Assembly (NCBI GenBank): GCA_963770295.1
Contig: CAVYPA010000013.1
Location: 310,001 to 374,000 of the forward strand
DNA from: AWTP1-13 sp963770295
GTDB lineage: Bacteria > Pseudomonadota > Alphaproteobacteria > Rhizobiales > Hyphomicrobiaceae
Direction of reading: 5' to 3'
Length of the DNA stretch: 64,000 nucleotides
In this document: piece after piece, positions 55,518 through 64,000 of the stretch
Numbering within the stretch: position 1 is the first letter of the stretch
Layout of the letters: each line of letters starts with the position of its first letter
Made by a program: the position numbers and the translations under genes
Notes under the pieces: model-generated
The model's database searches: none
What the model saw: only the letters and a program-made list of their open reading frames with translations
What the model was told of the DNA's origin: nothing

Positions 55518-57905
55518 CTAGAAGCGCGTTGAGGCGCCGAAACGGATCAGCTGCTCGTCGTCGAAGCGCTCTTTGAGGAACGCCTTGGAAATGTCGAGCC
55601 GCAAGGGTCCAAGCGGCGATTCCCAGATGATGCTGGCACCCGCCGCGGCGCGAACAGCACTGGAATCGGCCAAGCAAATCCCCGGATTGGTCACGGCATT
55701 TGTCAGGGGGTCCCGTGTCACGGCGAGCCCGCACTGGTTATTGAGCGCCTCGGCCCCGGCCCCGGCGCCAAACAGCGAGCCGGCATCGACGAAGGCCGCC
55801 GCGCTCATCCCGAGCTCCTGCGGAATGAAGGGAATGGGGAAGCGCACCTCCGCCGTGGCGGACCAGAAGGTGCTGCCGCCGAGGGCGTCGTTGGTCAACA
55901 GGTCGCGCGGGCCGAAGCCGCCGCGGTCAAAGCCGCGAATGGTCTCGCCACCCTTGTAGAACAGGTCGATCAGGCGCACGTCCTGGCCGCCCCAACCCTC
56001 GATGTGGCCGCCCATGAGGCGACCGACGAAGGTGATCTTGTCGGTGACCGGAAAGTAGACGCGACCCTCGGCACTGGCGCGCACGAATTGCACATCGCCG
56101 CCGAGACCGGCAACCTCGGTGCCGACCTGCAGATAGACGCCCTTGGTGGGGTTCTTGGGATGGTTGCGCCCATCATAGGACAGCATGGTGCCCCAGGAGG
56201 AGGTGAGCGCCTCGCCTTGCGCTTCCTTGATGGCCAGCGAGGCCGTCGGCAGCACGTCAAAGATTTCACTGGTGGAGAGATTGTAGCTGTTGGTCAGCCA
56301 TAGATTTTCGGTGATCGGGAAACCGAGGCGCAGCGAGCCGCCGGTCGTCCTGGTACGGAACGACGATAGGCTCGAAAGGTTCACGTCCTTGTGGAAGAGG
56401 TCGAAACCGGCGGCCAGATTGAGGCCAAGGAAGCGGGGCTCGGTAAAACTCAAATCGATCTGCAGGCGCTCGGCGGAGCCGGCCAGGCGCAGGCGCAGGA
56501 ATTGGCCGCGACCGAGCAGGTTGCGCTCCGTGATGCTGACATCGCCGATGATGCCCTCGCTGGTCGAGTAGCCGGCGCCGAAGGAGAGCTCGCCGGTCGA
56601 CTGCTCGACCAGATCGACGTCAAGAATGATCCGATCGGCCGCCGAGCCCGGTCGTCGCTTGATATCGACGGTCTTGAAGTAGCCGATGTTCTGCAGACGC
56701 TTCTTGGCCTTGTCGACCATTATCGGATTGTAGGCATCGCCTTCCGCCAGGCGGAACTCACGGCGCACCACGTAGTCCTGGGTGCGCAGGTTGCCGTTGA
56801 TGTTGATGCGCTCGATGTAGACGCGCGGGCCTTCGTCGATCACGTAGGTGACGTTGATGGCGCGCCCGGTCACATCCCGTTCGGCTTTAGGACGCACGCG
56901 CACGAAGGCGTAGCCGGCCTCGGAGGCCACCAGCGTCAGGCGCTCCACGGTCTTGTCCATCAGCGACTGATCATAGGTCGCGCCGCTGGTGGTCAGCAGC
57001 TCGCCACGCAGCACCTTGGTGTCGATCGGCAAGGCCAATTCGATCTCCATCCCGCCGAAGGCGAACAGCTCGCCCTCTTCGACCACGAAGGAGATGTAAA
57101 AGCCCGAGCCATCGCGATCGAGCTCCGCGCCGGCGGTGACGACGCGGGCGTCGGCATAACCATTTTTGAGGTAGTACTGGCGCAATAGCTCGCGATCCAG
57201 CGTCAGTCGGTCCGGATCGTAGATGTTGGTGCCCTTGAGAAAGTCCAACAGCCCCGACTGGCTCGTGGTGATGATGTCGCGCAGCTGGAAGTCGGAAAAC
57301 GCCCGGTTGCCGATGAAATTAATGGCCTTGACCTTGGTGGCGTTGCCCTCGTCGATCTCGAACACCAGATTAACGCGATTGCTGTCGAGCTCGATGATCT
57401 TGGGCTCGACCGAGGCCGCAAAGCGCCCCTGGCGCCGGTAGACGTCGAGCACGCGCTGCACGTCGGCTTGCGCCTTGGCGCGCGTGAACACGGACCTCGG
57501 CTTGAGTTGTACCTCGCTCTTGAGCGTATCCTTGTCGACTTCCTTGTTGCCTTCAAAGGCGATCTGGTTGATGACGGGATTTTCCACGACCGTGATGACG
57601 ACGCCGCTGCCCTCGCGGTCGATGCGCACGTCGGCAAACAGGCCAGTTGCGAACAGCGCGCGGATCGACTGGTCGACCTTGCCCGGATCGTAGGCGTCCC
57701 CGGCGTTGAATTTGAGATAGGTGCGAACGGTTTCGGGTTCCACCCGCTTGTTGCCGACGACGCGGATTTCGCGAATGGTCCCGCTCTGCGCCTGCGCGGC
57801 AGGCGCCCACAGCACCGGCTCGGCAACGGCTAACGCCGCCACCCAGACCAGCAAGGCTACGAGGCGTCCCCAACCCCTCGATGTGCCCATCCCAGAATAA
57901 GGCAT
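55518..57905 (-). CDS. bamA: Outer membrane assembly factor BamA
   Basis: BamA folds beta-barrel proteins into the outer membrane. The 795-aa precursor has a signal peptide (ending near PAAQAQSGTI), five POTRA domains (first IREIRVVGNKRVEPETVRTYL, fifth RVYIERININGNLRTQDYVV) and a C-terminal 16-strand barrel. The barrel contains the FDRGGFGPRD loop (V-R-G-F/Y equivalent is GFDRGG) and ends in a Phe (RFGASTRF). It lies between rseP and lpxD, as in most alphaproteobacteria. Confidence 0.97.
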   Translation of the reverse strand: MPYSGMGTSRGWGRLVALLVWVAALAVAEPVLWAPAAQAQSGTIREIRVVGNKRVEPETVRTYLKFNAGDAYDPGKVDQSIRALFATGLFADVRIDREGSGVVITVVENPVINQIAFEGNKEVDKDTLKSEVQLKPRSVFTRAKAQADVQRVLDVYRRQGRFAASVEPKIIELDSNRVNLVFEIDEGNATKVKAINFIGNRAFSDFQLRDIITTSQSGLLDFLKGTNIYDPDRLTLDRELLRQYYLKNGYADARVVTAGAELDRDGSGFYISFVVEEGELFAFGGMEIELALPIDTKVLRGELLTTSGATYDQSLMDKTVERLTLVASEAGYAFVRVRPKAERDVTGRAINVTYVIDEGPRVYIERININGNLRTQDYVVRREFRLAEGDAYNPIMVDKAKKRLQNIGYFKTVDIKRRPGSAADRIILDVDLVEQSTGELSFGAGYSTSEGIIGDVSITERNLLGRGQFLRLRLAGSAERLQIDLSFTEPRFLGLNLAAGFDLFHKDVNLSSLSSFRTRTTGGSLRLGFPITENLWLTNSYNLSTSEIFDVLPTASLAIKEAQGEALTSSWGTMLSYDGRNHPKNPTKGVYLQVGTEVAGLGGDVQFVRASAEGRVYFPVTDKITFVGRLMGGHIEGWGGQDVRLIDLFYKGGETIRGFDRGGFGPRDLLTNDALGGSTFWSATAEVRFPIPFIPQELGMSAAAFVDAGSLFGAGAGAEALNNQCGLAVTRDPLTNAVTNPGICLADSSAVRAAAGASIIWESPLGPLRLDISKAFLKERFDDEQLIRFGASTRF

Positions 57906-58134
57906 TCTTCCCGTCTGCCTTTCGTCGCCGATCCCCTCGTGGGCACCCTACCCGTCGGCGTCAGGTGGGCGCTTTATCCACATGGCATCCACACACGACG
58001 GCGGGTCTCAATGCGACGATCTGGCCCTCTCCCCGAGCCTCACGCCGACCCACAGCGCTGCGTGCGATCAACCTCTCGTTTACCGGTCTTCGCCTCCCGT
58101 TGGAAGTGGCAAGATTACGTCACAAATTCTGATT

Positions 58135-59355
58135 CTAACCAATGCCCCCGAGCCACCTGCGCACGATGCCCAAATCATTCCAGGTCGCAAACATCATGAG
58201 CATCAGCACCACGGCCAAACCGATCCGAAAACCAATCTCTTGCGTGCGATCGCTCAGCGGTTTTCGCCGTACCGCCTCGATCAGATAGAACAAAAGATGA
58301 CCGCCATCGAGCAACGGGATCGGGAAAAGATTGATCAGCCCGATGCTCACCGACAACACTGCCGTCAAATTGAGCAAGGGCACGAAGCCCACACTGGCGA
58401 CCTGGCCGGAGACTTCCGCGATCCGAATGGGACCGCCGAGCTGATCGGCCAATTCCCTGCCCATCACCACGTCGGAAAGATAGGACAGCGTTCGCGAGAC
58501 GATGAAATAGGTCTCGCGCACCCCCAGTCCGACCAACTCGATGGGCCCATAGCGCTGGTATTTCCAATCCTCCTGGGCGGCATTGCGGCGGATGCCGATC
58601 ATGCCCTGTCGGGTCTTGTTGCCGAAACGGTCGGTGATCTCGCGACGGGCCGGGCTCGCCTTAAGGGTTAGGTTGCGTCCGTCGCGCTCGACCTGGAAGG
58701 TCAGCTCGCGATCGGCGCTGCCGCTGACGATCCTCTGCATGTCGGTGAACGTCTCAATTTGGGAGCCGTCGATGCTGAGGATCAAGTCCCCGGGCTTGAA
58801 GCCCGCCGCCTCGGCCGCGCCGCCCGGTACCAGCTCATCGACGCGCGGCGCGGTAACGTGCACCCCAACCACGGTAAACGTCAGGGCGAAGATGGCGATC
58901 GCGAGCAGAAAATTCGCCACCGGTCCGGCCGCGACAATGGCCGCCCGCGACGCCAAGGGTTTGGTTTGGAAGGCCCCGGCCCGCTCCTCCTCGGTCATGC
59001 GCGAGAGCGCCTCGCGCGAGGGCGCGCTGGCGCTGTTCTCATCATCCATGAACTTGACGTAACCGCCGAGCGGCACCCAGGCCACGCGCCAGCGCGTGCC
59101 ATGCCGATCCCAAAAGCCGAAAATCTCCCGCCCAAAGCCGATCGAGAAGGCCTTGACGCGCACCCCACACCAGCGCGCGACCAGAAAATGGCCGAGCTCG
59201 TGGACGAAGACGACCACCGTCAAGACGAAGAGAAAGGGCAGCAGGACGGCGAGGAAGCCCCACACCTGCTCGAAGATCCGCCCGAGCGTGATGCAGGCTC
59301 CAAGGCAGATCTCCAGGTCACCTAGAGCCTTCAATCCACCTGACAAAATGGCCAT
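58135..59355 (-). CDS. rseP: Site-2 intramembrane protease RseP
   Basis: RseP cleaves anti-sigma factors and leftover signal peptides in the inner membrane. The 406-aa protein has the zinc motif VVVFVHELGHFLVAR in the first membrane helix, one PDZ domain (ELVPGGAAEAAGFKPGDLILSIDGSQI), and the third ligand in NLFPIPLLDGGHLLFYLIEA. It starts at MAILSGGLKALGD; the ATG is 51 bases after the dxr stop. The 229-base gap to bamA holds no gene. Confidence 0.96.
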   Translation of the reverse strand: MAILSGGLKALGDLEICLGACITLGRIFEQVWGFLAVLLPFLFVLTVVVFVHELGHFLVARWCGVRVKAFSIGFGREIFGFWDRHGTRWRVAWVPLGGYVKFMDDENSASAPSREALSRMTEEERAGAFQTKPLASRAAIVAAGPVANFLLAIAIFALTFTVVGVHVTAPRVDELVPGGAAEAAGFKPGDLILSIDGSQIETFTDMQRIVSGSADRELTFQVERDGRNLTLKASPARREITDRFGNKTRQGMIGIRRNAAQEDWKYQRYGPIELVGLGVRETYFIVSRTLSYLSDVVMGRELADQLGGPIRIAEVSGQVASVGFVPLLNLTAVLSVSIGLINLFPIPLLDGGHLLFYLIEAVRRKPLSDRTQEIGFRIGLAVVLMLMMFATWNDLGIVRRWLGGIG

Positions 59356-59405
59356 CGGCAGCGTCTCCGAACTTCTGCGTTAACGACGTTCCTGCACTCG
59401 GGTGC

Positions 59406-60674
59406 CTACGCGGCGCCTGGCAGACGTCCCCTTTCCAGCAAGTTTAGCGCCAGCCGACGGGCGGCCGCATCGATCTCGAGCACGGCATCCAAGGCCGCGC
59501 TCTCCCCGAGCAGCCCACACGCCTCTCCTTGCGCCAGCGTCTCCGCTACAAGTTGGGCAATTTGAAGGAACCCCAAACGTCCCGCCAGGAAGGCCTCAAC
59601 GGCAATTTCGTTGGCGGCGTTCAGCACGGCCGGCGCCATGCCGGCGCGCCGCATGGCTTGGCGCGCCAGCCCGATGGCCTGAAAGCGCTGCTCGTCGGGG
59701 CGCTCAAAGCTCAGTTGTCCCAATTCGACGAGGTCGAGGCGCTTGGTCGGCGCCGTCATGCGCTGGGGCCAGGCTAGGCTCAGGGCAATCGGGGTGCGCA
59801 TATCTGGAGAGGACAGTTGGGCGAGCATGGAGCCGTCGCGGTAACCGACCAGGGCATGAATGATCGATTGCGGGTGGACGACGATCTCGAGCTTGTCGGC
59901 ATCGATCTGGAACAGGTGATAGGCTTCGATCAGTTCGAGCCCCTTGTTCATCAGGGTGGCCGAATCGATGGTGATCTTGGGTCCCATCGACCAATTCGGG
60001 TGGCGCAGGGCCTCGCTGGGCGTGGCGCGGGCCAGCTGTTCGAGGCTCCAGGTACGAAACGGCCCGCCGGAGGCCGTCAGCACGATGCGCTCGATGCTGT
60101 CGGGAGCGGCCCCGGCGATCGCCTGGAAGGCGGCCGAGTGCTCCGAATCCACGGGGATCAGCTCGGTTCCGGCCCGGCGCACGGCCTCCATGAAGATCTC
60201 GCCGGCCGACACCAGGCACTCCTTGTTGGCGAGCGCGACGCGACGTCCCTGGGACACGGCCGCGAGCGTCGGGCGCAAGCCGGCGGCCCCCATAATGCCC
60301 GCCATCACACAGTCGGCCGGCCTCAGCGCCGCCTCGATCAGCCCTGCCATGCCGGCCGCCACCTCGATGCCGGTTCCGGCCAAGCGTTGCTTTAGATCGT
60401 CGTATTGGGCTTCCTCGGCGATCACCGCCAGCTCGGCGCCGTGCCTGACCGCAAGCTCTGCCAAGCGCTCGGCATTGTGCTTTGCCGTAAGCGCCACGAC
60501 CTTGAAGATGTTGGCATTGCGGCCGATCAAATCGAGCGTGCTCTGTCCCACCGAGCCCGTCGCGCCAAGCACACTGACGCGCTTGACGGCGCCGGCTGGC
60601 GCCGGCCCCGATCCGCTCGCCGCGCGCAGGCTTGAAGGTCGCTCGCTCCTGCGCACCGCCGCTCTTGCGCCCAT
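59406..60674 (-). CDS. dxr: 1-deoxy-D-xylulose 5-phosphate reductoisomerase
   Basis: Dxr makes methylerythritol 4-phosphate in isoprenoid synthesis. The protein has the NADPH motif VLGATGSVGQSTLDLIG, ALANKECLVSAGEIF, VDSEHSAAFQAI, ASGGPFR, HPNWSMGPKITIDSATLMNKGLELIEA (metal and substrate loop) and HPQSIIHALVGYRDGSMLAQL. ATG 60674 gives 422 aa with a 28-residue N-terminal extension before VKRVSVLGATG. The frame is open for a further 350 codons upstream, but that is opposite-phase cdsA. It begins 2 bases after cdsA. Confidence 0.96.
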   Translation of the reverse strand: MGARAAVRRSERPSSLRAASGSGPAPAGAVKRVSVLGATGSVGQSTLDLIGRNANIFKVVALTAKHNAERLAELAVRHGAELAVIAEEAQYDDLKQRLAGTGIEVAAGMAGLIEAALRPADCVMAGIMGAAGLRPTLAAVSQGRRVALANKECLVSAGEIFMEAVRRAGTELIPVDSEHSAAFQAIAGAAPDSIERIVLTASGGPFRTWSLEQLARATPSEALRHPNWSMGPKITIDSATLMNKGLELIEAYHLFQIDADKLEIVVHPQSIIHALVGYRDGSMLAQLSSPDMRTPIALSLAWPQRMTAPTKRLDLVELGQLSFERPDEQRFQAIGLARQAMRRAGMAPAVLNAANEIAVEAFLAGRLGFLQIAQLVAETLAQGEACGLLGESAALDAVLEIDAAARRLALNLLERGRLPGAA

Positions 60675-60676
60675 TC

Positions 60677-61549
60677 TCAATACCCCAACAGCAGCGCGCG
60701 TGCCGGCGAATGCACGTCGACAAAAAACCCGGTCAAGCCCGCCGCCGTCGCCGCGATCACCAGCCCGTCTAAGCGATCCATTATGCCACCATGGCCTGGT
60801 ATCAGCGCGCTCGTATCCTTGGCACCGAACCGGCGCTTGATTGCCAATTCCATAAGATCGCCCATTTGCGCCAGAAAGGCGAGGACCGCCGCCGTGGCCC
60901 CCAGCCGCAGCGCCGAACTGCCCGGCACGGCCAAGGCCATCAGGGCGCCCGTGATGCCGCCCGCCAGCACGCCACCAAAAAGGCCCGCCCAGGTTTTGTT
61001 GGGCGAAACGCTTGCCCACAGCTTTGGACCCGCCAGGCCACGGCCCGCCAAAAATGCCCCCGTGTCGGCCGCGATCACGACCAGAATGACGAACACGGCC
61101 GCCCGTAGCCCATAGGTCGGATCGGACCGCAACCATATCAGGGTAACCGCGGGTAAGGCGGCATAAAACACCCCAAGCCCGGCAAAAAGGCTGTGGCGGC
61201 CCAGGCTCAAGAGCGTGGCCAGGATGGCCCCGATCGGCAGCGCCAGCAGGCCGAGACCCACAAAGCCCAGGGCCGCCAGCCCCACCGCGAGTGCCGCGGC
61301 GCCGACATGAACGGCGATCACGATCTCGGCGCCGCGGCCGTGCACCAGGCGGCCCCATTCCCAGCTCAAGATCAGTGCCAGCACAAAAACCAGAATATTG
61401 AAAGCGGCCGCGCCCGCCACCAGGGCGCCGGCGGCGATCACCGCCATGGCGAGACCGGAGACGAGACGGGTAGAAAAGTCGCCGCCCAGCCACGTCAGAC
61501 CCGTGCGGGGAAAACCCTGCTGGTCGCCCGGCTCGCTCGTCTCGTTCAT
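60677..61549 (-). CDS. cdsA: Phosphatidate cytidylyltransferase
   Basis: CdsA makes CDP-diacylglycerol. The 290-aa protein is highly hydrophobic with about eight membrane helices. It ends with the family signature KRRFGAKDTSALIPGHGGIMDRLDGLVIAATA, and has SPNKTWAGLFGG upstream. ATG 61549 is used; the longer frame to 61720 overlaps uppS. It lies 29 bases downstream of uppS. Confidence 0.95.
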   Translation of the reverse strand: MNETSEPGDQQGFPRTGLTWLGGDFSTRLVSGLAMAVIAAGALVAGAAAFNILVFVLALILSWEWGRLVHGRGAEIVIAVHVGAAALAVGLAALGFVGLGLLALPIGAILATLLSLGRHSLFAGLGVFYAALPAVTLIWLRSDPTYGLRAAVFVILVVIAADTGAFLAGRGLAGPKLWASVSPNKTWAGLFGGVLAGGITGALMALAVPGSSALRLGATAAVLAFLAQMGDLMELAIKRRFGAKDTSALIPGHGGIMDRLDGLVIAATAAGLTGFFVDVHSPARALLLGY

Positions 61550-61578
61550 CGGCGCGACCCCTTGCCTGCCCCTCGGTG

Positions 61579-62334
61579 CTAGCCGGTCGATTGCGTCGCC
61601 ACGCCGCCGAAGCGGCGCTGTCGACCGCGGAATTCGTCGATGGCGTGCCTGAGCAGTTCGCCGCCGAACTCGGGCCAATAGGCATCGAGGAAGACGAATT
61701 CGGTATAGGCGGACTGCCAAAGCAGGAAATTGGACAAGCGCAGCTCACCGCTGGTGCGGATCAACAGGTCGGGATCGGGCACGCCTTGGGTGTCGAGCTC
61801 CGCTGAGAGCGCCTCGGGCGTGATATCGTCGAGTTTGATCGATCCCGCAAGCACGCGCCCGGCCAGGCGGCGGGCCGCCTTGGCGATTTCGGCGCGCGAG
61901 CCGTAGTTGAAGGCGATCATGAGATCGAGCGCGCTATTTCGCGCCGTGAGCGCCACGGCCTCGTCCATCAAACCGAGCAGCTCCGGGTCGACGCCGGTGC
62001 GTTCCCCGATCACGCTCACGCGCACGCCGTTGCGATGCAACTCCGCCAGGTCGCGCCGGATGAAGCGCTTCATCAGACCCATGAGGTCGTCCACTTCGCT
62101 GGCGGGGCGGGACCAATTCTCCGAGGAAAAGCTGTAGATCGTCAGGTACTGGATGCCCAGTTCGATCGCCGCCCGCACGGTGCGGCGCACGGCCTCCACG
62201 CCGCGCCGATGTCCCTCCGAGCGCGGCAGCCCACGCTCGGAGGCCCAGCGACCGTTGCCATCCATGATGATGGCGACGTGGCGCGGCACCTGCGCACTCG
62301 CCTGCCAGAGGCTTCGTTTGTTCTGCTCGTTCAT
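61579..62334 (-). CDS. uppS: Undecaprenyl pyrophosphate synthase
   Basis: UppS makes the C55 lipid carrier for murein and O-antigen. The 251-aa protein has HVAIIMDGNGRWASERGLPRSEGHRRG (catalytic Asp and pyrophosphate loop), YLTIYSFSSENWSRP, AFNYGSRAEI and DLLIRTSGELRLSNFLLWQSAYTEF. All are conserved in cis-prenyltransferases. It lies 86 bases after frr. Confidence 0.97.
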   Translation of the reverse strand: MNEQNKRSLWQASAQVPRHVAIIMDGNGRWASERGLPRSEGHRRGVEAVRRTVRAAIELGIQYLTIYSFSSENWSRPASEVDDLMGLMKRFIRRDLAELHRNGVRVSVIGERTGVDPELLGLMDEAVALTARNSALDLMIAFNYGSRAEIAKAARRLAGRVLAGSIKLDDITPEALSAELDTQGVPDPDLLIRTSGELRLSNFLLWQSAYTEFVFLDAYWPEFGGELLRHAIDEFRGRQRRFGGVATQSTG

Positions 62335-62420
62335 GGATCAGGCGTCATGCCCCAGCGTCACCGCGCCGACGGCGTCGGTGTTGATTGCCGGTCCCCTCGC
62401 GCTTTGCGTCCCCTCGACCA

Positions 62421-62984
62421 TCAGACCTGCTTGATCTCGGCCTCTTTGCTAGTCAGCGACTGATCGATCTCCTTGACGAGCTTGTCCGTCAACTCCTGCA
62501 CCTTGCTCGAATTCTTATGATGGTCGTCCTCGCTCATCTGTCCGTCCTTGTCGAGGCGCTTGAGCAGCTCCATGCCGTCGCGGCGCACGTTGCGGACCGC
62601 CACCCGGGCATGCTCCGCATATTTGTGGGCAACCTTGACGAGCTCCTGGCGTCGCTCGGAGGTCAAGGCGGGAATGGGAAGCCTGATCAGGGCGCCGTCG
62701 ACGACGGGGTTGAGCCCGAGGTTGGCCTCCCGGATCGCCTTTTCCACCGCGCCGACCTGACCCCGGTCCCAAACCTGCACGGAAATCGTGCGCGCGTCCG
62801 GGGTCGACACGGTGGCGACTTGGTTGATGGGCATGCGCGCGCCGTAGACATTGACCACGACCGGGTCGAGAAAATGCACACTGGCGCGCCCGGTGCGCAG
62901 GCCGGCGAACTCCTTCTTGAGCGAATCGAGGGCACCGCGCATGCGACGTTCAAGTTCCTGGATATCGAATTTTCCTGCAGCCAT
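62421..62984 (-). CDS. frr: Ribosome recycling factor
   Basis: RRF splits terminated ribosomes with EF-G. The 187-aa protein starts MAAGKFDIQELERRMRGALD. It has LRTGRASVHFLDPVVVNVYGARMPINQVATVSTPDARTISVQVWD and the C-terminal helix RNVRRDGMELLKRLDKDGQMSEDDHHKNSSKVQELTDK. It follows pyrH after 74 bases. Its start at 62984 is preceded by AGGAACC. Confidence 0.97.
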   Translation of the reverse strand: MAAGKFDIQELERRMRGALDSLKKEFAGLRTGRASVHFLDPVVVNVYGARMPINQVATVSTPDARTISVQVWDRGQVGAVEKAIREANLGLNPVVDGALIRLPIPALTSERRQELVKVAHKYAEHARVAVRNVRRDGMELLKRLDKDGQMSEDDHHKNSSKVQELTDKLVKEIDQSLTSKEAEIKQV

Positions 62985-63058
62985 GACAGGTTCCTCCGCT
63001 CTGGCTATCCCGCAGCGACCTTGCGGGACCCGCCTGCAACCACCCTCCTCCAACACAT

Positions 63059-63796
63059 TTATGCCGCGGCCGAGACCAGCGTGGATAGGGCCTCGCCGCG
63101 TAGAAGCTTGCTGAGATTACCGGGTTCCTCGATGGAAAACACAATTACCGGAAGATTATTATCGCGAGCAAGCGCGATGGCGGCTCCATCCATCACCTTC
63201 AGGTCCCGGCTCAGGACTTCAGCATAGGTCAGGCGGTCGTGGCGCACCGCCTTGGGGTCTTGCTTGGGGTCGGCCGAATAGACGCCATCGACTTGCGTGG
63301 CTTTCGCAAGCACTTCGCAGTTCATTTCCACGGCCCTGAGGGCCGCGGTGGTGTCGGTGGTAAAATAGGGATTGCCGGTGCCGGCGGCGAAAATGACGAC
63401 GCGGCCATTTTCCAAGTGATGCAAGGCCTTGGAGCGCACAAAAGCCTCGCAAATGGTGGGCATGGGAATGGCAGAAAGAACCCGCGCCTGCACGCCCGCT
63501 TGCTCAAGGCCGTTTTGCAGCGCCAGGGCGTTCATCACGGTGGCCAGCATGCCCATGTAATCGCCGGTGGTCCGATCCATGCCCTTGGCCACACCGGCAA
63601 GGCCGCGAAAAATGTTGCCGCCCCCCACGACCGCCGCGATCTCGGCCCCCGCGGCAGTCGCCTCCTTGATGTCGAGGGCCAGGCGCTGCACGACCCGCAT
63701 GTCGATGCCGTAAGCGCCCGTTCCCATCAGGGCCTCGCCCGAAAGCTTTAGCAACACGCGTCGGTAGCGTAAGGAAGAGGACGCGGCGGCTGCCAT
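63059..63796 (-). CDS. pyrH: UMP kinase
   Basis: PyrH phosphorylates UMP. The 245-aa protein has RVLLKLSGEALMG, AAVVGGGNIFRGL, DYMGMLATVMNALALQ, VRSKALHHLENGRVVIFAAGTGNPYFTTDTTAALRA, VDGVYSADPKQDPKA and MDGAAIALARDNNLPVIVFS. These are the bacterial UMPK signatures. ATG 63796 gives normal length. The usual upstream neighbour tsf would lie beyond the window; the last 200 bases hold no gene. Confidence 0.97.
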   Translation of the reverse strand: MAAAASSSLRYRRVLLKLSGEALMGTGAYGIDMRVVQRLALDIKEATAAGAEIAAVVGGGNIFRGLAGVAKGMDRTTGDYMGMLATVMNALALQNGLEQAGVQARVLSAIPMPTICEAFVRSKALHHLENGRVVIFAAGTGNPYFTTDTTAALRAVEMNCEVLAKATQVDGVYSADPKQDPKAVRHDRLTYAEVLSRDLKVMDGAAIALARDNNLPVIVFSIEEPGNLSKLLRGEALSTLVSAAA

Positions 63797-63953
63797 CACA
63801 CCAGTTCCCTCGACGATTGCGAGCCTCAACTCAACAAAGCCGGTTGGCCAGAGCCGACGCCCGCGGTTGGCCCGGGGCCTGCTAGGCCCGGAAGCGGCTT
63901 GCGTCCACCAATCTTTGTGGCCGCCCTTGGTCGCTCCCCGGGCGCCTTGGCGG

Positions 63954-63973
63954 GCCCGGCAGGCTTGCCGGGC
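63954..63973. terminator. Short GC hairpin upstream of pyrH
   Basis: GCCCGGCA-GGCT-TGCCGGGC is a perfect 8-bp stem with a 4-base loop. It lies in the gap between pyrH and the gene expected upstream on the minus strand. Without a T-run it could be an attenuator or weak terminator for that upstream gene. Confidence 0.4.
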
Positions 63974-64000
63974 GACCGCTGAGCCCGTGGCCGGCCAAGA

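Noticed and set aside
60675..61748. Open frame of about 350 codons fused in front of dxr
   Set aside because: It runs over the whole cdsA gene on the same strand in another phase, is Gly/Arg-rich and matches nothing. The Dxr fold starts after ATG 60674.
63954..63973. Riboswitch or RNA gene before pyrH
   Set aside because: Only a simple hairpin is visible; no conserved RNA motif could be recognised.

Overview
The window looks like a chromosomal segment of a GC-rich alphaproteobacterium, most likely in the order Hyphomicrobiales (Rhizobiales). The signs are the gene order trpC-moaC-moeA-lexA, the lipid A/envelope cluster pyrH-frr-uppS-cdsA-dxr-rseP-bamA-lpxD-fabZ-lpxA-lpxI-lpxB, the use of LpxI instead of LpxH, and direct-repeat LexA boxes (GAAC-N7-GAAC, GTTC-N7-GTAC) in front of lexA. 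I cannot name a genus from sequence alone.

Layout. (1) 1-12.2 kb is core genome: two TPM-domain membrane proteins, a frameshifted glutathione S-transferase, a haloacid dehalogenase, an M15-type peptidase, a TauE/SafE permease, a GNAT acetyltransferase, then trpC, moaC, moeA, lexA and glnS. Its spacers carry several short perfect tandem duplications. (2) 12.3-47.4 kb reads as a genomic island of about 35 kb at the 3' end of a tRNA-Arg(TCG) gene. The last 14 bases of the tRNA (18 of 19 in a longer alignment) recur as a direct repeat at 12295, and an inward-facing copy of the same roughly 110-bp leader sits just inside each end. No integrase is visible. (3) 47.5-64 kb is core again: gltX, gltA and the envelope cluster on the minus strand.

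Inside the island, 12.5-18.5 kb holds HigBA, a 535-aa protein of a family I associate with mobile DNA, a truncated hydrolase and small secreted cupin/NTF2-like proteins. From 18.7 to 42.9 kb there is a stress and proteostasis set: universal stress protein, patatin, cNMP-domain thioredoxin-reductase-like flavoprotein, two MEDS-domain sensors (one decayed), a FixL-like kinase, FixJ-like regulator and FixK-like regulator, two small heat shock proteins, Lon, a BON protein, DnaK, ClpB, GrpE, CbpA, CbpM, rhomboid, an SDH-type serine protease and PsiE-like and Dps-like remnants. From 42.8 to 45 kb the DNA is a graveyard of broken ABC, methyltransferase and RND genes. An ArsR-type regulator with a membrane protein and two unknown genes lead to the tRNA.

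The main new observation is a set of FNR/FixK-type boxes, TTGAT-G-NN(C/G)-GTCAA, about 60-85 bases before the start codons of at least five transcription units of the island (usp, cNMP-flavoprotein, release-factor-like, small-ORF/hsp20/lon, membrane protein, BON). Together with the island's own FixL/FixJ/FixK-like genes this suggests a transferable proteostasis island under low-oxygen or redox control. Many of its genes, including dnaK, clpB, the kinase and the FixK-like regulator, carry single-base frameshifts, nearly all of them insertions, so either the island is decaying or the sequence there has errors.
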